The position numbers and the translations under genes were made by a program. From an uncultured Clostridia bacterium (GTDB lineage Bacteria > Bacillota > Clostridia > UBA1381), in NCBI GenBank assembly GCA_934444735.1, contig CAKSDE010000002.1:124001-188000 (forward strand): 64,000 nt of DNA, in the 5' to 3' direction. The notes beneath the pieces were generated by a model. The model worked only from the letters and a program-made list of their open reading frames with translations, was not told where the DNA came from and ran no database searches. Positions 8,537 through 16,072 of the stretch are shown in pieces. Every line of letters starts with the position of its first letter. Within the stretch, counting starts at the first letter, position 1.

Positions 8537-9517
8537 ATGAAAGAATGTTTTTTGAAAGAAGCGGAAAAGACCGCTAATGATATAAAAAAGAATTTAAATG
8601 ACGGTGATATTTGTTTTGCTATGCTCACCGATTCGCATTTGTCGGACACGGGAGATTGCACAAGAGAAAATATAAGCGCCGTAGATGAAAAAGTCGGCTT
8701 TGATTTTTGTGTACATATGGGCGGAATAGTAAACGGAAATAATCCGGAGAAGATTTCGATGCGGCTTTTGAAAGAGGATTTGGGAAAATATGCCAAAAGC
8801 ATAAAATCGAATAAGATATATGCAATATGCGGAGAACAGGACGGCTACAGAAACGAGTGCTTTATCGGTCAGCTGGCGATGAATATTATGACGGATAAGC
8901 TTTGGTATGATGAAAATGAATACCTTAACGGCTATGAGAATGTTTCGAGAGTGAAAGACAAGCCGTATTATTTCGCGGATATACCCGAAAAAAGGGTAAG
9001 AATGATATTTTTGTCGGCATATATGACTCAGATAGATGAAGAAGTCGGACTATATGAGAAAACCTGTGTATTTGACGTTGAACAGATTGCATGGCTGCAT
9101 AAATCGGCTCTTGATTTGGAAGAGGGTTGGACAGTGCTGTTGTTTTCAAATGCCCTGCCGAAGTCGCGCTTTGAGGTGGGACATGATCCGTTTGTATATA
9201 ACGGTTATTCGACGGAGCAGGTTCTGATGATTGTGCAAATGGCGCAAAAACGCGGTATAAATATTGGCTGTTGGTTTGCGGGACACTATAACTGTGATGC
9301 CGAAGCTGTTGTCGGCGGAGTGAATTTTGCGGTTATCGCATCGCAACTGCCGACTTTGCAAACTGCCGTAAAATGTGACGGTGTACGGCTTTTGAAAAAC
9401 CGTGAAATAGGCACTGTAAATCAGGACGCGTGGGACGCGGTGGTTTTAAAGACAGATGAAAGGCAGATAAACCTGTACCGTTTCGGTGCAGGGGAGGACA
9501 GAATAATCAAATACTAA
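8537..9517 (+). CDS. degenerate metallophosphoesterase paralogue
   Basis: A 326-residue tandem paralogue of the preceding gene, collinear over its length ('TRENISAVDEKV' against 'TLENIKAVDEKV', and 'KPYYFADIPEKRVRMIF' against 'KPYFYVDYPDEKIRMIF'). The first motif TDSHLS (Asp32, His34) is kept. Motif II reads MGG instead of LGD, motif III GEQD instead of GNHD, motif IV LFSNA instead of LFSHD, and the last GHYNCD instead of GHFHGD. Four of the five metal-ligand motifs are therefore damaged, yet the reading frame is intact. It is probably a non-catalytic or redirected paralogue that could bind the same ligand or partner the intact enzyme; this is inference. Confidence 0.82.
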   Translation: MKECFLKEAEKTANDIKKNLNDGDICFAMLTDSHLSDTGDCTRENISAVDEKVGFDFCVHMGGIVNGNNPEKISMRLLKEDLGKYAKSIKSNKIYAICGEQDGYRNECFIGQLAMNIMTDKLWYDENEYLNGYENVSRVKDKPYYFADIPEKRVRMIFLSAYMTQIDEEVGLYEKTCVFDVEQIAWLHKSALDLEEGWTVLLFSNALPKSRFEVGHDPFVYNGYSTEQVLMIVQMAQKRGINIGCWFAGHYNCDAEAVVGGVNFAVIASQLPTLQTAVKCDGVRLLKNREIGTVNQDAWDAVVLKTDERQINLYRFGAGEDRIIKY

Positions 9518-9532
9518 GGAGTGTATATACTT

Positions 9533-10354
9533 TTGAAAAAAATTACAGTAATCGGTTTGCTTACGGCAATCTGTTTGAGCTTTTGCCCGGCCTTTGCCGA
9601 AACGGAAGTGAGCGTGGAATTTAACGGCAGAGAGCTTGAATTTGATCAGCCTGCAATAATTTCCGAAAACAGGACGCTTGTGCCGGTGCGCAAGATTTTT
9701 GAGGCGCTGGGAGCAAAACTTAGATGGGACGATAATACCCGAACCGCGTATTCCGAAAAAGGCATAAGGAAAGTGTCGATAACAATAGGCGAAAAATATA
9801 TTGTGGTTGACGGCGAGCAAAAGGAAATTGATGTGCCGGCAAAAATAATAAATAACAGAACGCTTATTCCGCTGCGGGCAATATCCGACGCGTATGAGTG
9901 TGCGGTTGAGTGGGATTCGGTTTTAAAAACTGCTAAGATTTATGATATTGAATTTTATAATGCACCGAAAAGTGACTTTGAGGGAAAGTTTAAATATTTT
10001 TCTGATATAAACTTTTCTCAAAGCGGTAATACTGCAAGCTGGAAAAGCGGCGAATGTGTGCTGACCTTTGAGAGAGAGGAAAGCAGCGATGTACAGGTCG
10101 ATGATGGATATTTGCAGGATTTGGAAAAAGGCTTGAGTGCATTTAAGTCGATGACAGTTGATTATGTAAAAAAGACGACGGGGAAAAATATAGCGGAGAT
10201 TAAATGCTATAATAAGGGAAAGACAATTTATTATTTATATGCGAATAAAGACGGAACGGCATACAATATGGCGCTTACCGTGCCGGACGGCGCGATTGAT
10301 GAGGATATATGCAAGCTAATGTATACATTAAATAATTTTAAATGCACATTTTAA
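9533..10354 (+). CDS. exported stalk (copper amine oxidase N-like) domain protein
   Basis: A 273-residue protein read from a TTG at 9533, which lies 11 nt after the AAGGAG site at 9516-9521; an in-frame GTG at 9521 overlaps that site and is less likely. Residues 1-22 are a signal peptide (MKKITVIGLLTAICLSF then CPAFA). Residues ~24-145 form the copper-amine-oxidase-N-like stalk domain with its two repeats 'NRTLVPVRKIFEALGA' and 'NRTLIPLRAISDAY'. The C-terminal ~120 residues are unassigned. These domains are common on Clostridial cell surfaces and need not bind copper. It follows the phosphoesterase pair by 15 bp and may share their transcript. Confidence 0.8.
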   Translation: MKKITVIGLLTAICLSFCPAFAETEVSVEFNGRELEFDQPAIISENRTLVPVRKIFEALGAKLRWDDNTRTAYSEKGIRKVSITIGEKYIVVDGEQKEIDVPAKIINNRTLIPLRAISDAYECAVEWDSVLKTAKIYDIEFYNAPKSDFEGKFKYFSDINFSQSGNTASWKSGECVLTFEREESSDVQVDDGYLQDLEKGLSAFKSMTVDYVKKTTGKNIAEIKCYNKGKTIYYLYANKDGTAYNMALTVPDGAIDEDICKLMYTLNNFKCTF

Positions 10355-10364
10355 TAAAAATGTG

Positions 10365-10393
10365 TTGACTTATGTCGAAATGTGATGTATAAT
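10365..10393 (+). promoter_or_regulatory. strong promoter for the TM2 gene
   Basis: TTGACT (10365-10370), a 17-bp spacer and a perfect TATAAT (10388-10393), 29 bp before the start codon at 10422. Confidence 0.75.
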
Positions 10394-10421
10394 AATAGAA
10401 AAAACATAGGGGGTACCTAAA

Positions 10422-10757
10422 ATGGATCAACAAAAAGTAGATATGTATATTATGTCAAATCAGAAGTATTTTCCGGCGGAAAAAATAATGTACTTAAAGG
10501 AGAAATTGCTTGCTGCAGATGAAGAAAAGATGTCGATGATTTCGACGATAGAACTGAAGGATCCGACAACGATTCTTTTGGTTTCAATTTTCTTGGGGAG
10601 CTTGGGAATCGACAGGTTTATGCTTGGCGATACCGGGATGGGAGTTTTGAAACTTTTGACCTGTGGTTGCTGTGGTGTTTTAACCATAATCGATTGGTTT
10701 AGTGTATCAAAGAAAGCAAAAGAAATGAATTTTGATAATTTAATTGCGATTCTTTAA
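10422..10757 (+). CDS. TM2 domain-containing membrane protein
   Basis: A 111-residue protein. Residues ~1-40 are charged and helical; residues ~43-95 form a TM2 domain of two membrane segments joined by a short turn, with the hallmark 'GSLGIDRFMLGDTGMGVLKL' and a cysteine-rich CGCC in the second segment. TM2 proteins are small membrane proteins of mostly unknown role. It has its own promoter and a strong terminator directly after the stop. Confidence 0.85.
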   Translation: MDQQKVDMYIMSNQKYFPAEKIMYLKEKLLAADEEKMSMISTIELKDPTTILLVSIFLGSLGIDRFMLGDTGMGVLKLLTCGCCGVLTIIDWFSVSKKAKEMNFDNLIAIL

Positions 10758-10762
10758 AAGAG

Positions 10763-10802
10763 AAAGAGAGGCTGTTTAAAATTTTTAAACAGCCTCTCTT
10801 TT
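10763..10802. terminator. intrinsic terminator after the TM2 gene
   Basis: A long hairpin with arms AAAGAGAGGCTGTTTAA and its complement, followed by a T run. It probably also stops the convergent murC transcript. A diverged copy of the CTTGCGTTCCGGAG-type motif lies just beyond it at ~10826-10853. Confidence 0.85.
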
Positions 10803-10825
10803 TTATATATGTTTGTTTTGCTTCT

Positions 10826-10853
10826 TTTCTTATGTTCCGGAGTTTTCTAACAT
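10826..10853. repeat. short interspersed motif, copy 2 (diverged)
   Basis: The core reads CTTATGTTCCGGAG then TTTTCTAACA, matching the motif at 323-350 with two changes. It lies between the terminator and the 3' end of murC. Confidence 0.4.
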
Positions 10854-10862
10854 TCCTTGTTT

Positions 10863-12245
10863 TTATTTTTCTGCTGTAAGAAGCTCCGAAAGCTTTATTA
10901 TATCTCCGGCACCGAGAATAAATACCATGTCGCCGTCTTGGACATTGCATTTGAGATAGGCGGCAATTTCTTCAAACGTTTTCATATATAAAGCATCCAT
11001 GGATTTTTTCAGTTCATTGCACAAGCCTTCCGAGGTTGTTATACCGTCGGGTTTTTCACGCGCAGCGTATATATCTGTCAGAATCAGCTCGTCGGTGCTG
11101 TCAAAACAAGTCAGGAAATCATTCCAAAGGCTTTTGGTTCTGGAATAGGTGTGCGGCTGAAAAACACTCCATATTTTGCGGGGGTGAAATTTTTGCGCGG
11201 TGGAAAGCGTAGCTTTTATTTCGGTGGGGTGGTGCGCATAGTCCGCAATGATTGCCGCACCGTTTATCTCGCCGAGCTTTTCAAAGCGTCTGTGTGTACC
11301 CTTAAATGTTTCAATGCCGCGTGCCGCAGTGTCGGGATCGATGCCGTAAATATCGCACACAGCAATAGTTGCAAGGGCGTTTAAGATATTATGCTCACCT
11401 GGCACATTTAAAGCGATATGGCATAATTTGTTGCCGTTTTTCATGACGTCAAATTTTGGGAATCCGGCATGGTAAGAAATACCCGACGCATATATATCAT
11501 TCGTTGGATCAAGCCCGTAGTATATTATGCTGCAATCTGTATTTTGCAGAGCTTTTTTAATGTTTTTATCGCCGCCCCAGGCAACAACATAGCCGTTGTT
11601 GTGTGTAAGGAGCGCGAATTTATGAAAGCTGTTTATGATGTCGTCAATATCTTTAAAGAAGTCGAGATGATCTGCCTCTATGTTGGTAATTACCGCAACA
11701 TGAGGGAAGAGCTTTAAAAAGCTGTTGGTATACTCACAGGATTCGGTCAGGAAAAAGTCGCTTTTGCCGACTTTCATATTACCGCCTATAATATCAAGTT
11801 CTCCGCCGACGCTTACGGTAGGATCTTTTTTTGCATAGATCAATGCGTGAGCAAGCATTGATGTGGTAGTGGTTTTACCGTGAGTGCCCGAAACACCTAT
11901 GGCATTTTTGTAGCATTTCATAACCGCGCCCAAAAACTCGGCGCGGTCAATTCTGCATATACCGAGCTTTAGCGTTTCCGCCATTTCGGGGTTGTCTTCG
12001 TGGACAGCGGCAGTATGTACTACAAGATCCGCACCGTGTACATTTTGCTTGTCATGCCCGATATATACGGTTGCACCGAGTTTTTGGAGCTTGTCGGTGA
12101 TTTCAGAGGGAGTTCTGTCGGAACCCGATACCGAAAAGCCTTCTTCAAGCATCAGCTCAGCAAGACCGCTCATACTGATTCCGCCGATACCTATAAAATG
12201 TATGCGGCTGCCTTTTTTTAATTCGTCTATAGTAAATCTGTTCAT
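10863..12245 (-). CDS. murC: UDP-N-acetylmuramate--L-alanine ligase
   Basis: A 460-residue Mur ligase that adds L-alanine to UDP-MurNAc with ATP in the cytosol, the first peptide step of peptidoglycan synthesis. The N-terminal MurC signature is IHFIGIGGISMSGLAE; the ATP-binding loop is GVSGTHGKTTTTSML near residue 115; and the C-terminal domain has 'VFQPHTYSRTK', diagnostic for MurC. The start at MNRFTIDELKKG is chosen because the longer in-frame extension has no family match; AAGGA lies about 14 nt upstream. The length is normal. It is monocistronic and divergent from spoVG. Confidence 0.95.
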   Translation of the reverse strand: MNRFTIDELKKGSRIHFIGIGGISMSGLAELMLEEGFSVSGSDRTPSEITDKLQKLGATVYIGHDKQNVHGADLVVHTAAVHEDNPEMAETLKLGICRIDRAEFLGAVMKCYKNAIGVSGTHGKTTTTSMLAHALIYAKKDPTVSVGGELDIIGGNMKVGKSDFFLTESCEYTNSFLKLFPHVAVITNIEADHLDFFKDIDDIINSFHKFALLTHNNGYVVAWGGDKNIKKALQNTDCSIIYYGLDPTNDIYASGISYHAGFPKFDVMKNGNKLCHIALNVPGEHNILNALATIAVCDIYGIDPDTAARGIETFKGTHRRFEKLGEINGAAIIADYAHHPTEIKATLSTAQKFHPRKIWSVFQPHTYSRTKSLWNDFLTCFDSTDELILTDIYAAREKPDGITTSEGLCNELKKSMDALYMKTFEEIAAYLKCNVQDGDMVFILGAGDIIKLSELLTAEK

Positions 12246-12407
12246 ATATTTATAATCATTCCTTGTAATAAAGTTGTTCTTGTTACTATTATATACCATT
12301 TGGGGGAGAAAATAAAACCCCTTTAGCGAAAAAGTAAATCATAAAAGATTTTTTTGTGCAGTTGTTACAAAGTTTTATGATTTGTGCAATTATTTTTACG
12401 GCATATA

Positions 12408-12436
12408 TTGACAAATGGGATTTTTTTGTATATTAT
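12408..12436 (+). promoter_or_regulatory. promoter of spoVG
   Basis: TTGACA (12408-12413), a 17-bp spacer and TATTAT (12431-12436), 89 bp ahead of the start codon. In Bacillus spoVG is driven by sigma-H; this site looks sigma-A-like. The rest of 12246-12524 holds no other feature that I can see. Confidence 0.55.
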
Positions 12437-12524
12437 AGCAGTATACGACAGTTTTATTTTAGCATTAATTATAAGGTATGTACGAAAATACATAGGAAAT
12501 ACCTTTAAGAAGGGTGGTGAACTA

Positions 12525-12791
12525 ATGAATATCACAGATATAAGAGTGAAGAAGATTCCTTCGGAGGGAAAAATGCGCGCTGTGGTATCTGTAACCTTTG
12601 ATGATGCGTTTGTTGTGCATGATATAAAGATTATTGAGGGACAGGAAAAATTGTTTACGGCAATGCCGAGCAGAAGAACTCCGGAAAACGAGTTTAAAGA
12701 TATAGCGCATCCGATTAACAGTGAGATGAGGGAGACTCTTGAAAAGGCAATCATTGCTAAGTATGAGGAACTGGTTGCAGAGGAAGCGTAA
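12525..12791 (+). CDS. spoVG: septation regulator SpoVG
   Basis: An 88-residue protein starting MNITDIRVKKI and covering the whole SpoVG family, including 'MRAVVSVTFDDAFVVHDIKI' and 'MPSRRTPENEFKDIAHPIN'. SpoVG is a small RNA/DNA-binding regulator of septation, sporulation and surface genes in Firmicutes. A longer in-frame ORF extends upstream, but the ATG at 12525 follows an AGAAGGGTGGTGA site and matches the conserved start. It lies alone between murC and the tRNA-Leu locus. Confidence 0.95.
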   Translation: MNITDIRVKKIPSEGKMRAVVSVTFDDAFVVHDIKIIEGQEKLFTAMPSRRTPENEFKDIAHPINSEMRETLEKAIIAKYEELVAEEA

Positions 12792-12872
12792 TCATAAAAT
12801 GAATGATAATGCGTGAAAAGATTAGGATGCGGCGAATTTATTTGCCGTGTTCTTTCTTTTGTGTAAAAATGC

Positions 12873-12901
12873 TTGACATTTTTTATGATATATGGTATAA
12901 T
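12873..12901 (+). promoter_or_regulatory. strong promoter of the ancestral tRNA-Leu gene
   Basis: A perfect TTGACA (12873-12878), a 17-bp spacer and a perfect TATAAT (12896-12901), 19 bp before the 5' half of a tRNA-Leu. This is the only strong promoter at the locus, so this is likely where the host tRNA gene originally stood. The intact tRNA at 13565 has no obvious promoter of its own. Confidence 0.8.
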
Positions 12902-12920
12902 ATAAAAGTTGCATGAGTTT

Positions 12921-12976
12921 GCGGCTGTGGCGGAATTGGCAGACGCGCCAGACTTTGTTTCCACCACCTCGGTGAA
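12921..12976 (+). pseudogene. 5' half of tRNA-Leu joined to an attP half-site (attL copy A)
   Basis: Positions 12921-12955 are the first 35 nt of a tRNA-Leu (GCGGCTGTGGCGG onward) up to GACTT in the anticodon loop. Then 12956-12976 (TGTTTCCAC then CACCTCGGTGAA) replaces the 3' half. The same junction occurs at 13403-13458, and the two copies diverge exactly after the CACCTCGGTGAA half-site. The acceptor 5' strand GCGGCTG pairs with the intact tRNA at 13565, not with the 3' half at 17847. Confidence 0.8.
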
Positions 12977-12978
12977 AG

Positions 12979-13394
12979 AATTGATAATTGAAAATGGAAA
13001 GTTGAAAGTGAGTAATTAAATGGAAAATATTATTGAAATTAAGAGCTTCGACTTTGCAGTTAGGATTGTCAATTTGTATAAGTATTTAACTGATATCAAG
13101 AAAGAATATGTTCTTTCAAAGCAATTACTTCGCAGTGGTACAAGTATTGGTGCAAATGTTGCTGAGGCTGAACAAGCACAAAGCAGACCAGATTTTGTTT
13201 CGAAGATGAATATTGCATTAAAAGAAACCTCTGAAACAAAATATTGGATTAAACTTTTAAAAACAACTGACTTTCTTTCTGAGAAAGAAAGCTCTTCACT
13301 TTTAGCTAATTGTGTTGAATTGGAAAAATTGTTAGTAAGCATTATTAAATCTTCAAAACAATAATTTTCAATTTTTCATTTTCAACTTTCAATT
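12979..13394 (+). mobile_element. rRNA-intervening-sequence-like element
   Basis: A 416-bp segment bounded by imperfect 31-bp inverted repeats (12979-13009, with the run GAAAATGGAAAGTTGAAAG, and 13364-13394) that enclose a single gene for a four-helix-bundle protein. This is the layout of the intervening sequences found in some bacterial 23S rRNA genes. Here it lies 2 bp past an attP half-site downstream of a truncated tRNA. Confidence 0.65.
13020..13364 (+). CDS. four-helix-bundle protein (23S rRNA intervening-sequence type)
   Basis: A 114-residue protein of the S23 / four-helix-bundle family: 'SFDFAVRIVNLYKYL' in helix 1, 'LSKQLLRSGTSIGANVAEAE' spanning the conserved RSGTSIGANVAEA loop, and 'KETSETKYWIKLL' in helix 3. 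The family forms pentamers and is found in rRNA intervening sequences and diversity elements; its biochemical role is unclear. Its start codon follows the left inverted repeat directly. The base composition is more AT-rich than the neighbouring host genes, which fits transfer. Confidence 0.85.
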   Translation: MENIIEIKSFDFAVRIVNLYKYLTDIKKEYVLSKQLLRSGTSIGANVAEAEQAQSRPDFVSKMNIALKETSETKYWIKLLKTTDFLSEKESSSLLANCVELEKLLVSIIKSSKQ

Positions 13395-13402
13395 TAATAC
13401 AT

Positions 13403-13458
13403 GCGCCTGTGGCGGAATTGGCAGACGCGCCAGACTTTGTTTCCACCACCTCGGTGAA
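13403..13458 (+). pseudogene. 5' half of tRNA-Leu(UAG) with attL of the serine-recombinase element
   Basis: Positions 13403-13437 are a tRNA-Leu 5' half beginning GCGCCTG and ending GACTT in the anticodon loop. Positions 13438-13458 are the element's left end, with CACCTCGGTGAA exactly 9 bp after the TT core (13436-13437). The acceptor strand GCGCCTG pairs perfectly with CAGGCGC of the 3' half at 17887-17893, so the two halves come from one gene split by the 4.4-kb element. Confidence 0.88.
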
Positions 13459-13564
13459 TTTATTGTTGATTACGGGTTTCCCGTTTTCATATATGAGGAT
13501 TAAGCGATATGCTCCTCCTCGGTGTACCTCTGCCGTGTAAAAATCAAGAGGTAAAATTTAATAT

Positions 13565-13648
13565 GCGGCTGTGGCGGAATTGGCAGACGCGCCAGACTTA
13601 GGATCTGGTGTCAATGACGTGGGGGTTCAAGTCCCTTCAGCCGCACCA
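13565..13648 (+). tRNA. tRNA-Leu (anticodon UAG), intact, CCA encoded
   Basis: An 84-nt tRNA with acceptor GCGGCTG/CAGCCGC, D arm, anticodon stem CCAGA/TCTGG around loop CTTAGGA (anticodon TAG), a long class-II variable arm, T loop TTCAAGT and encoded CCA at 13646-13648. It lies inside the mobile element. It has no clear promoter of its own and may be read from the promoter at 12873. It is the only unbroken tRNA-Leu in the window and may replace the gene that the element interrupts. Confidence 0.93.
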
Positions 13649-13656
13649 CCTTTTAG

Positions 13657-13687
13657 AACTTGCAGGATTTATTTCTGCAAGTTTTTT
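13657..13687 (+). terminator. terminator after tRNA-Leu
   Basis: The arms AACTTGCAG and CTGCAAGTT are followed by a T run, nine bases after the encoded CCA. Confidence 0.8.
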
Positions 13688-13800
13688 ACTTTGGCTGATA
13701 AATCGACTGACAAATCATACTTCGCCTGTCGGCTCGTATTCTTTGGAAGGGACTCTCGACTGCCAAAACAATTCACCGGATTGTTTTGGCTACGCCTCGT

Positions 13801-13816
13801 CTTCAGCCGCACCACC
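13801..13816 (+). pseudogene. 3' tail remnant of tRNA-Leu
   Basis: The 16 nt CTTCAGCCGCACCACC exactly repeat the 3' end of the intact tRNA (13636-13651), including the CCA and two flanking bases, 165 bp downstream. This looks like the last piece of another tRNA-Leu of the GCGGCTG type, followed by its own strong terminator hairpin. Confidence 0.65.
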
Positions 13817-13817
13817 A

Positions 13818-13854
13818 TCAAAACACTTATAGGATTTTCCTATAAGTGTTTTGA
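13818..13854. terminator. bidirectional terminator
   Basis: A perfect 17-bp stem (TCAAAACACTTATAGGA and its complement) with a 3-nt loop lies between the tRNA remnant and the convergent recombinase gene. Confidence 0.85.
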
Positions 13855-13871
13855 TGTTTAACGATACATTG

Positions 13872-15494
13872 TTATGCTCCGACGCTTAAAACTTCATTAT
13901 CCACAATCATATATTTCTTGAGTAACGGTTCTTTCTTCTTGCTGATAAACGGTGACTTTAATCTTAAATCAAGATTTAAGCCTTCGTCCGTTTCCTCAAT
14001 GACGATTTTGTCGAACATCAGATGTAAGTTTGCGTTGCTGATGTTGTTCTCGGCTATGATGTCATCGAGCAGTTCTATGGAATGTTTGAGAGTAGATTTC
14101 CGTTCCTTGATTGTTTTATCAAGATTTTCTATCTCGCTGATTTCCTTTTTAAATTTCTCAATGCCATCTCGCCTCGTCTCAATCATCTTGTCATACATAT
14201 CGCTATTTTGCTTATCCTCAATTCTTTCCATAAGGATTTTTTGAATTTCAAGTTCTGTTTCGGCAATGCTATTTCTGAGATTTTCAAGCCTTTTCTCTGT
14301 TGTAGATTTTCCTGCTGCCCATTTCTTTACATCGCCCTCTACATTCTCCCACAGGTCGTCGAATACCAATCGTATTCCTGTAAGCTCGGCTTGCACTATT
14401 TGGTCAAGCGTTTCTTCCCGAATTCTGTGTGATGTGCAGTTGACCTCACTGTACCGATGATATCCGTTGCACACATATTCAACTCTGTCAGGATTGCCTT
14501 TTGTTTTTCTGACCTTTGCCACAAACGAACAACCGCAGTCTGAACATTGCAGCAATCCCGAATACTTATGGCAAGGTTTATTCTCGCTTGCGCGAACATT
14601 TTTCCTTACTTTTGCATTTAAGAATTCCTGTGTCCGTTCCCACATTTCACGGGGAATAATAGCCGGAACCATATCCTCGTGTCTAAATTGTTCCTCAGCC
14701 GGAACATCAATCTGCCTTTTTGTAATTCTGCTTCGTTCATTCTTGTGATTAACAACCGTTCCGCAGTAGAACTCATTTTTCAGAATTCTTTTCACCGAGG
14801 AATAATCCCACAAAAATCTGCTTGTAATTTTAGGTTTGTTATATCCTTGTTTTTTTCCTATCAGTTTTAATTGATAATATGCAGGAGATTTCATTCCTTT
14901 TTCGTTCAGTATTCTTGCTATTGCTTTCAGACCGTATCCTTCAAGATAAAGCTTGAATATACTTCTTATGATTTCTGCCGCTTCCTCTACAATTTCAACT
15001 TCGTTTGTATTTTTATCTTTGAAGTATCCCATAGGTGGAATCATCACAAGACCTTCTTGTTGCTTTTGACGAAATCCGTAAATCACTTTCTTTTGTATAT
15101 CTCTTGAATAATAGTCATTGAGCAATCCCTTAAAACCTATGAGCAGATCATCCGAATCGTTAAAGCTATCAATATTTTCTGTTACGGATATAACTCTGAC
15201 TCCGAGAAGTTTTAATTTGTCTATGCAGTCCAAAGTCAATGTTCGGTGTCTGCCGAGTCTTGATAAATCCTTTACAAATACCGCATCAATCTCACCGTTT
15301 CTTGCAAGCTCAAACATTCGCTTGATTCCCGGTCTTTCAAAATTCATTCCTGTGTAGTTGTCGTCCATTGCAACATCAACTACTGTATTGTTTCCTTTTT
15401 TTATAGCATTGACAACAATCGCTTCTTGGTTTTTCAAAGATTCCAATTCAATGTCCTCGTCCCTCGAAAGACGTCCGTATGCTAATCCTCTCAC
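13872..15494 (-). CDS. large serine recombinase (site-specific integrase)
   Basis: A 540-residue integrase. The start is a GTG with a strong GGAGGTGAT site. Residues 1-~140 are the resolvase catalytic domain: YGRLSRDED with nucleophile Ser10, and 'VFVKDLSRLGRHR' with the conserved arginines. A Recombinase domain follows (~155-280, 'GYGLKAIARILNEKG' and 'ILKNEFYCGTVV'), then a zinc-ribbon domain (~300-360, 'CSDCGCSF' and later Cys residues) and a coiled-coil tail (~385-475). Such enzymes cut at a 2-bp core and need no long homology, matching the TT core at the tRNA junctions. It is the presumed integrase of the surrounding element. Its gene ends 414 bp from attL. Confidence 0.95.
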   Translation of the reverse strand: MRGLAYGRLSRDEDIELESLKNQEAIVVNAIKKGNNTVVDVAMDDNYTGMNFERPGIKRMFELARNGEIDAVFVKDLSRLGRHRTLTLDCIDKLKLLGVRVISVTENIDSFNDSDDLLIGFKGLLNDYYSRDIQKKVIYGFRQKQQEGLVMIPPMGYFKDKNTNEVEIVEEAAEIIRSIFKLYLEGYGLKAIARILNEKGMKSPAYYQLKLIGKKQGYNKPKITSRFLWDYSSVKRILKNEFYCGTVVNHKNERSRITKRQIDVPAEEQFRHEDMVPAIIPREMWERTQEFLNAKVRKNVRASENKPCHKYSGLLQCSDCGCSFVAKVRKTKGNPDRVEYVCNGYHRYSEVNCTSHRIREETLDQIVQAELTGIRLVFDDLWENVEGDVKKWAAGKSTTEKRLENLRNSIAETELEIQKILMERIEDKQNSDMYDKMIETRRDGIEKFKKEISEIENLDKTIKERKSTLKHSIELLDDIIAENNISNANLHLMFDKIVIEETDEGLNLDLRLKSPFISKKKEPLLKKYMIVDNEVLSVGA

Positions 15495-15575
15495 CTAATA
15501 TCACCTCCGGATCATTTCCGAAGACAACATTACCACAAATATTTTGATATATCCAGCCGCAATACCTGACCAAAG

Positions 15576-15734
15576 TTATGCTCCTTCTTTGTGCATATTA
15601 TCTACTGTGTCAGGGTAGTTTGCCGTCAAATACTCAAAGGTAATTGCCTTCAAAAATTTAATCAAATCTTCTTCTGTTCCCACAAATTGATACGATATAT
15701 TGTTTATGGGCAATTCCTTTTCTGTTCTCGCCAT
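15576..15734 (-). CDS. 52-residue protein upstream of the recombinase
   Basis: A short ORF starting MARTEKELPINNISYQFVG and ending in KEGA, with a strong GGAAAGGAG ribosome site. It is 81 bp upstream of the recombinase in the same direction and probably shares its transcript. The middle ('GTEEDLIKFLKAITFEYL') looks helical. It may be a directionality factor or just a conserved passenger; I recognise no family. Confidence 0.6.
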   Translation of the reverse strand: MARTEKELPINNISYQFVGTEEDLIKFLKAITFEYLTANYPDTVDNMHKEGA

Positions 15735-15926
15735 CTTGCTGCTCCTTTCCTTATAGATTTGGCTTTTGATATATCAATTCTGTAAATACTTCTGATGATG
15801 ATTTCTATATGATGGTTCGAAAGTTAACTGTTTAAATTTAAGATAATAAGTAAATGCAAAATTGAATACCGGTTAATTTTGATTTCTCATTTTAATCTCT
15901 CCTTCCAAAAGAAATATACAAAACTC

Positions 15927-15956
15927 TTGACGAACAATCCATCTTCGTGTTATACT
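15927..15956 (+). promoter_or_regulatory. putative promoter of the zinc-finger gene
   Basis: TTGACG (15927-15932), an 18-bp spacer and TATACT (15951-15956), 117 bp before the start at 16073. The rest of 15735-16072 is AT-rich with nothing else I can assign. Confidence 0.45.
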
Positions 15957-16072
15957 AATTACAGGATTAAACAATCGTCGATTATCTTGTAAAGATATTT
16001 TAGCATATTTGAAACGCTTTGTCAAGCATTTTTATGTTTGTAATTATTCTGTAATTTATGAGGGGTAAGAAA

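Noticed and set aside
13571..13861. Open reading frame starting MAELADAPDLGSG across the tRNA-Leu
   Set aside because: The peptide is the familiar false ORF made by reading through a tRNA-Leu; the tRNA folds completely, and there is no ribosome site.
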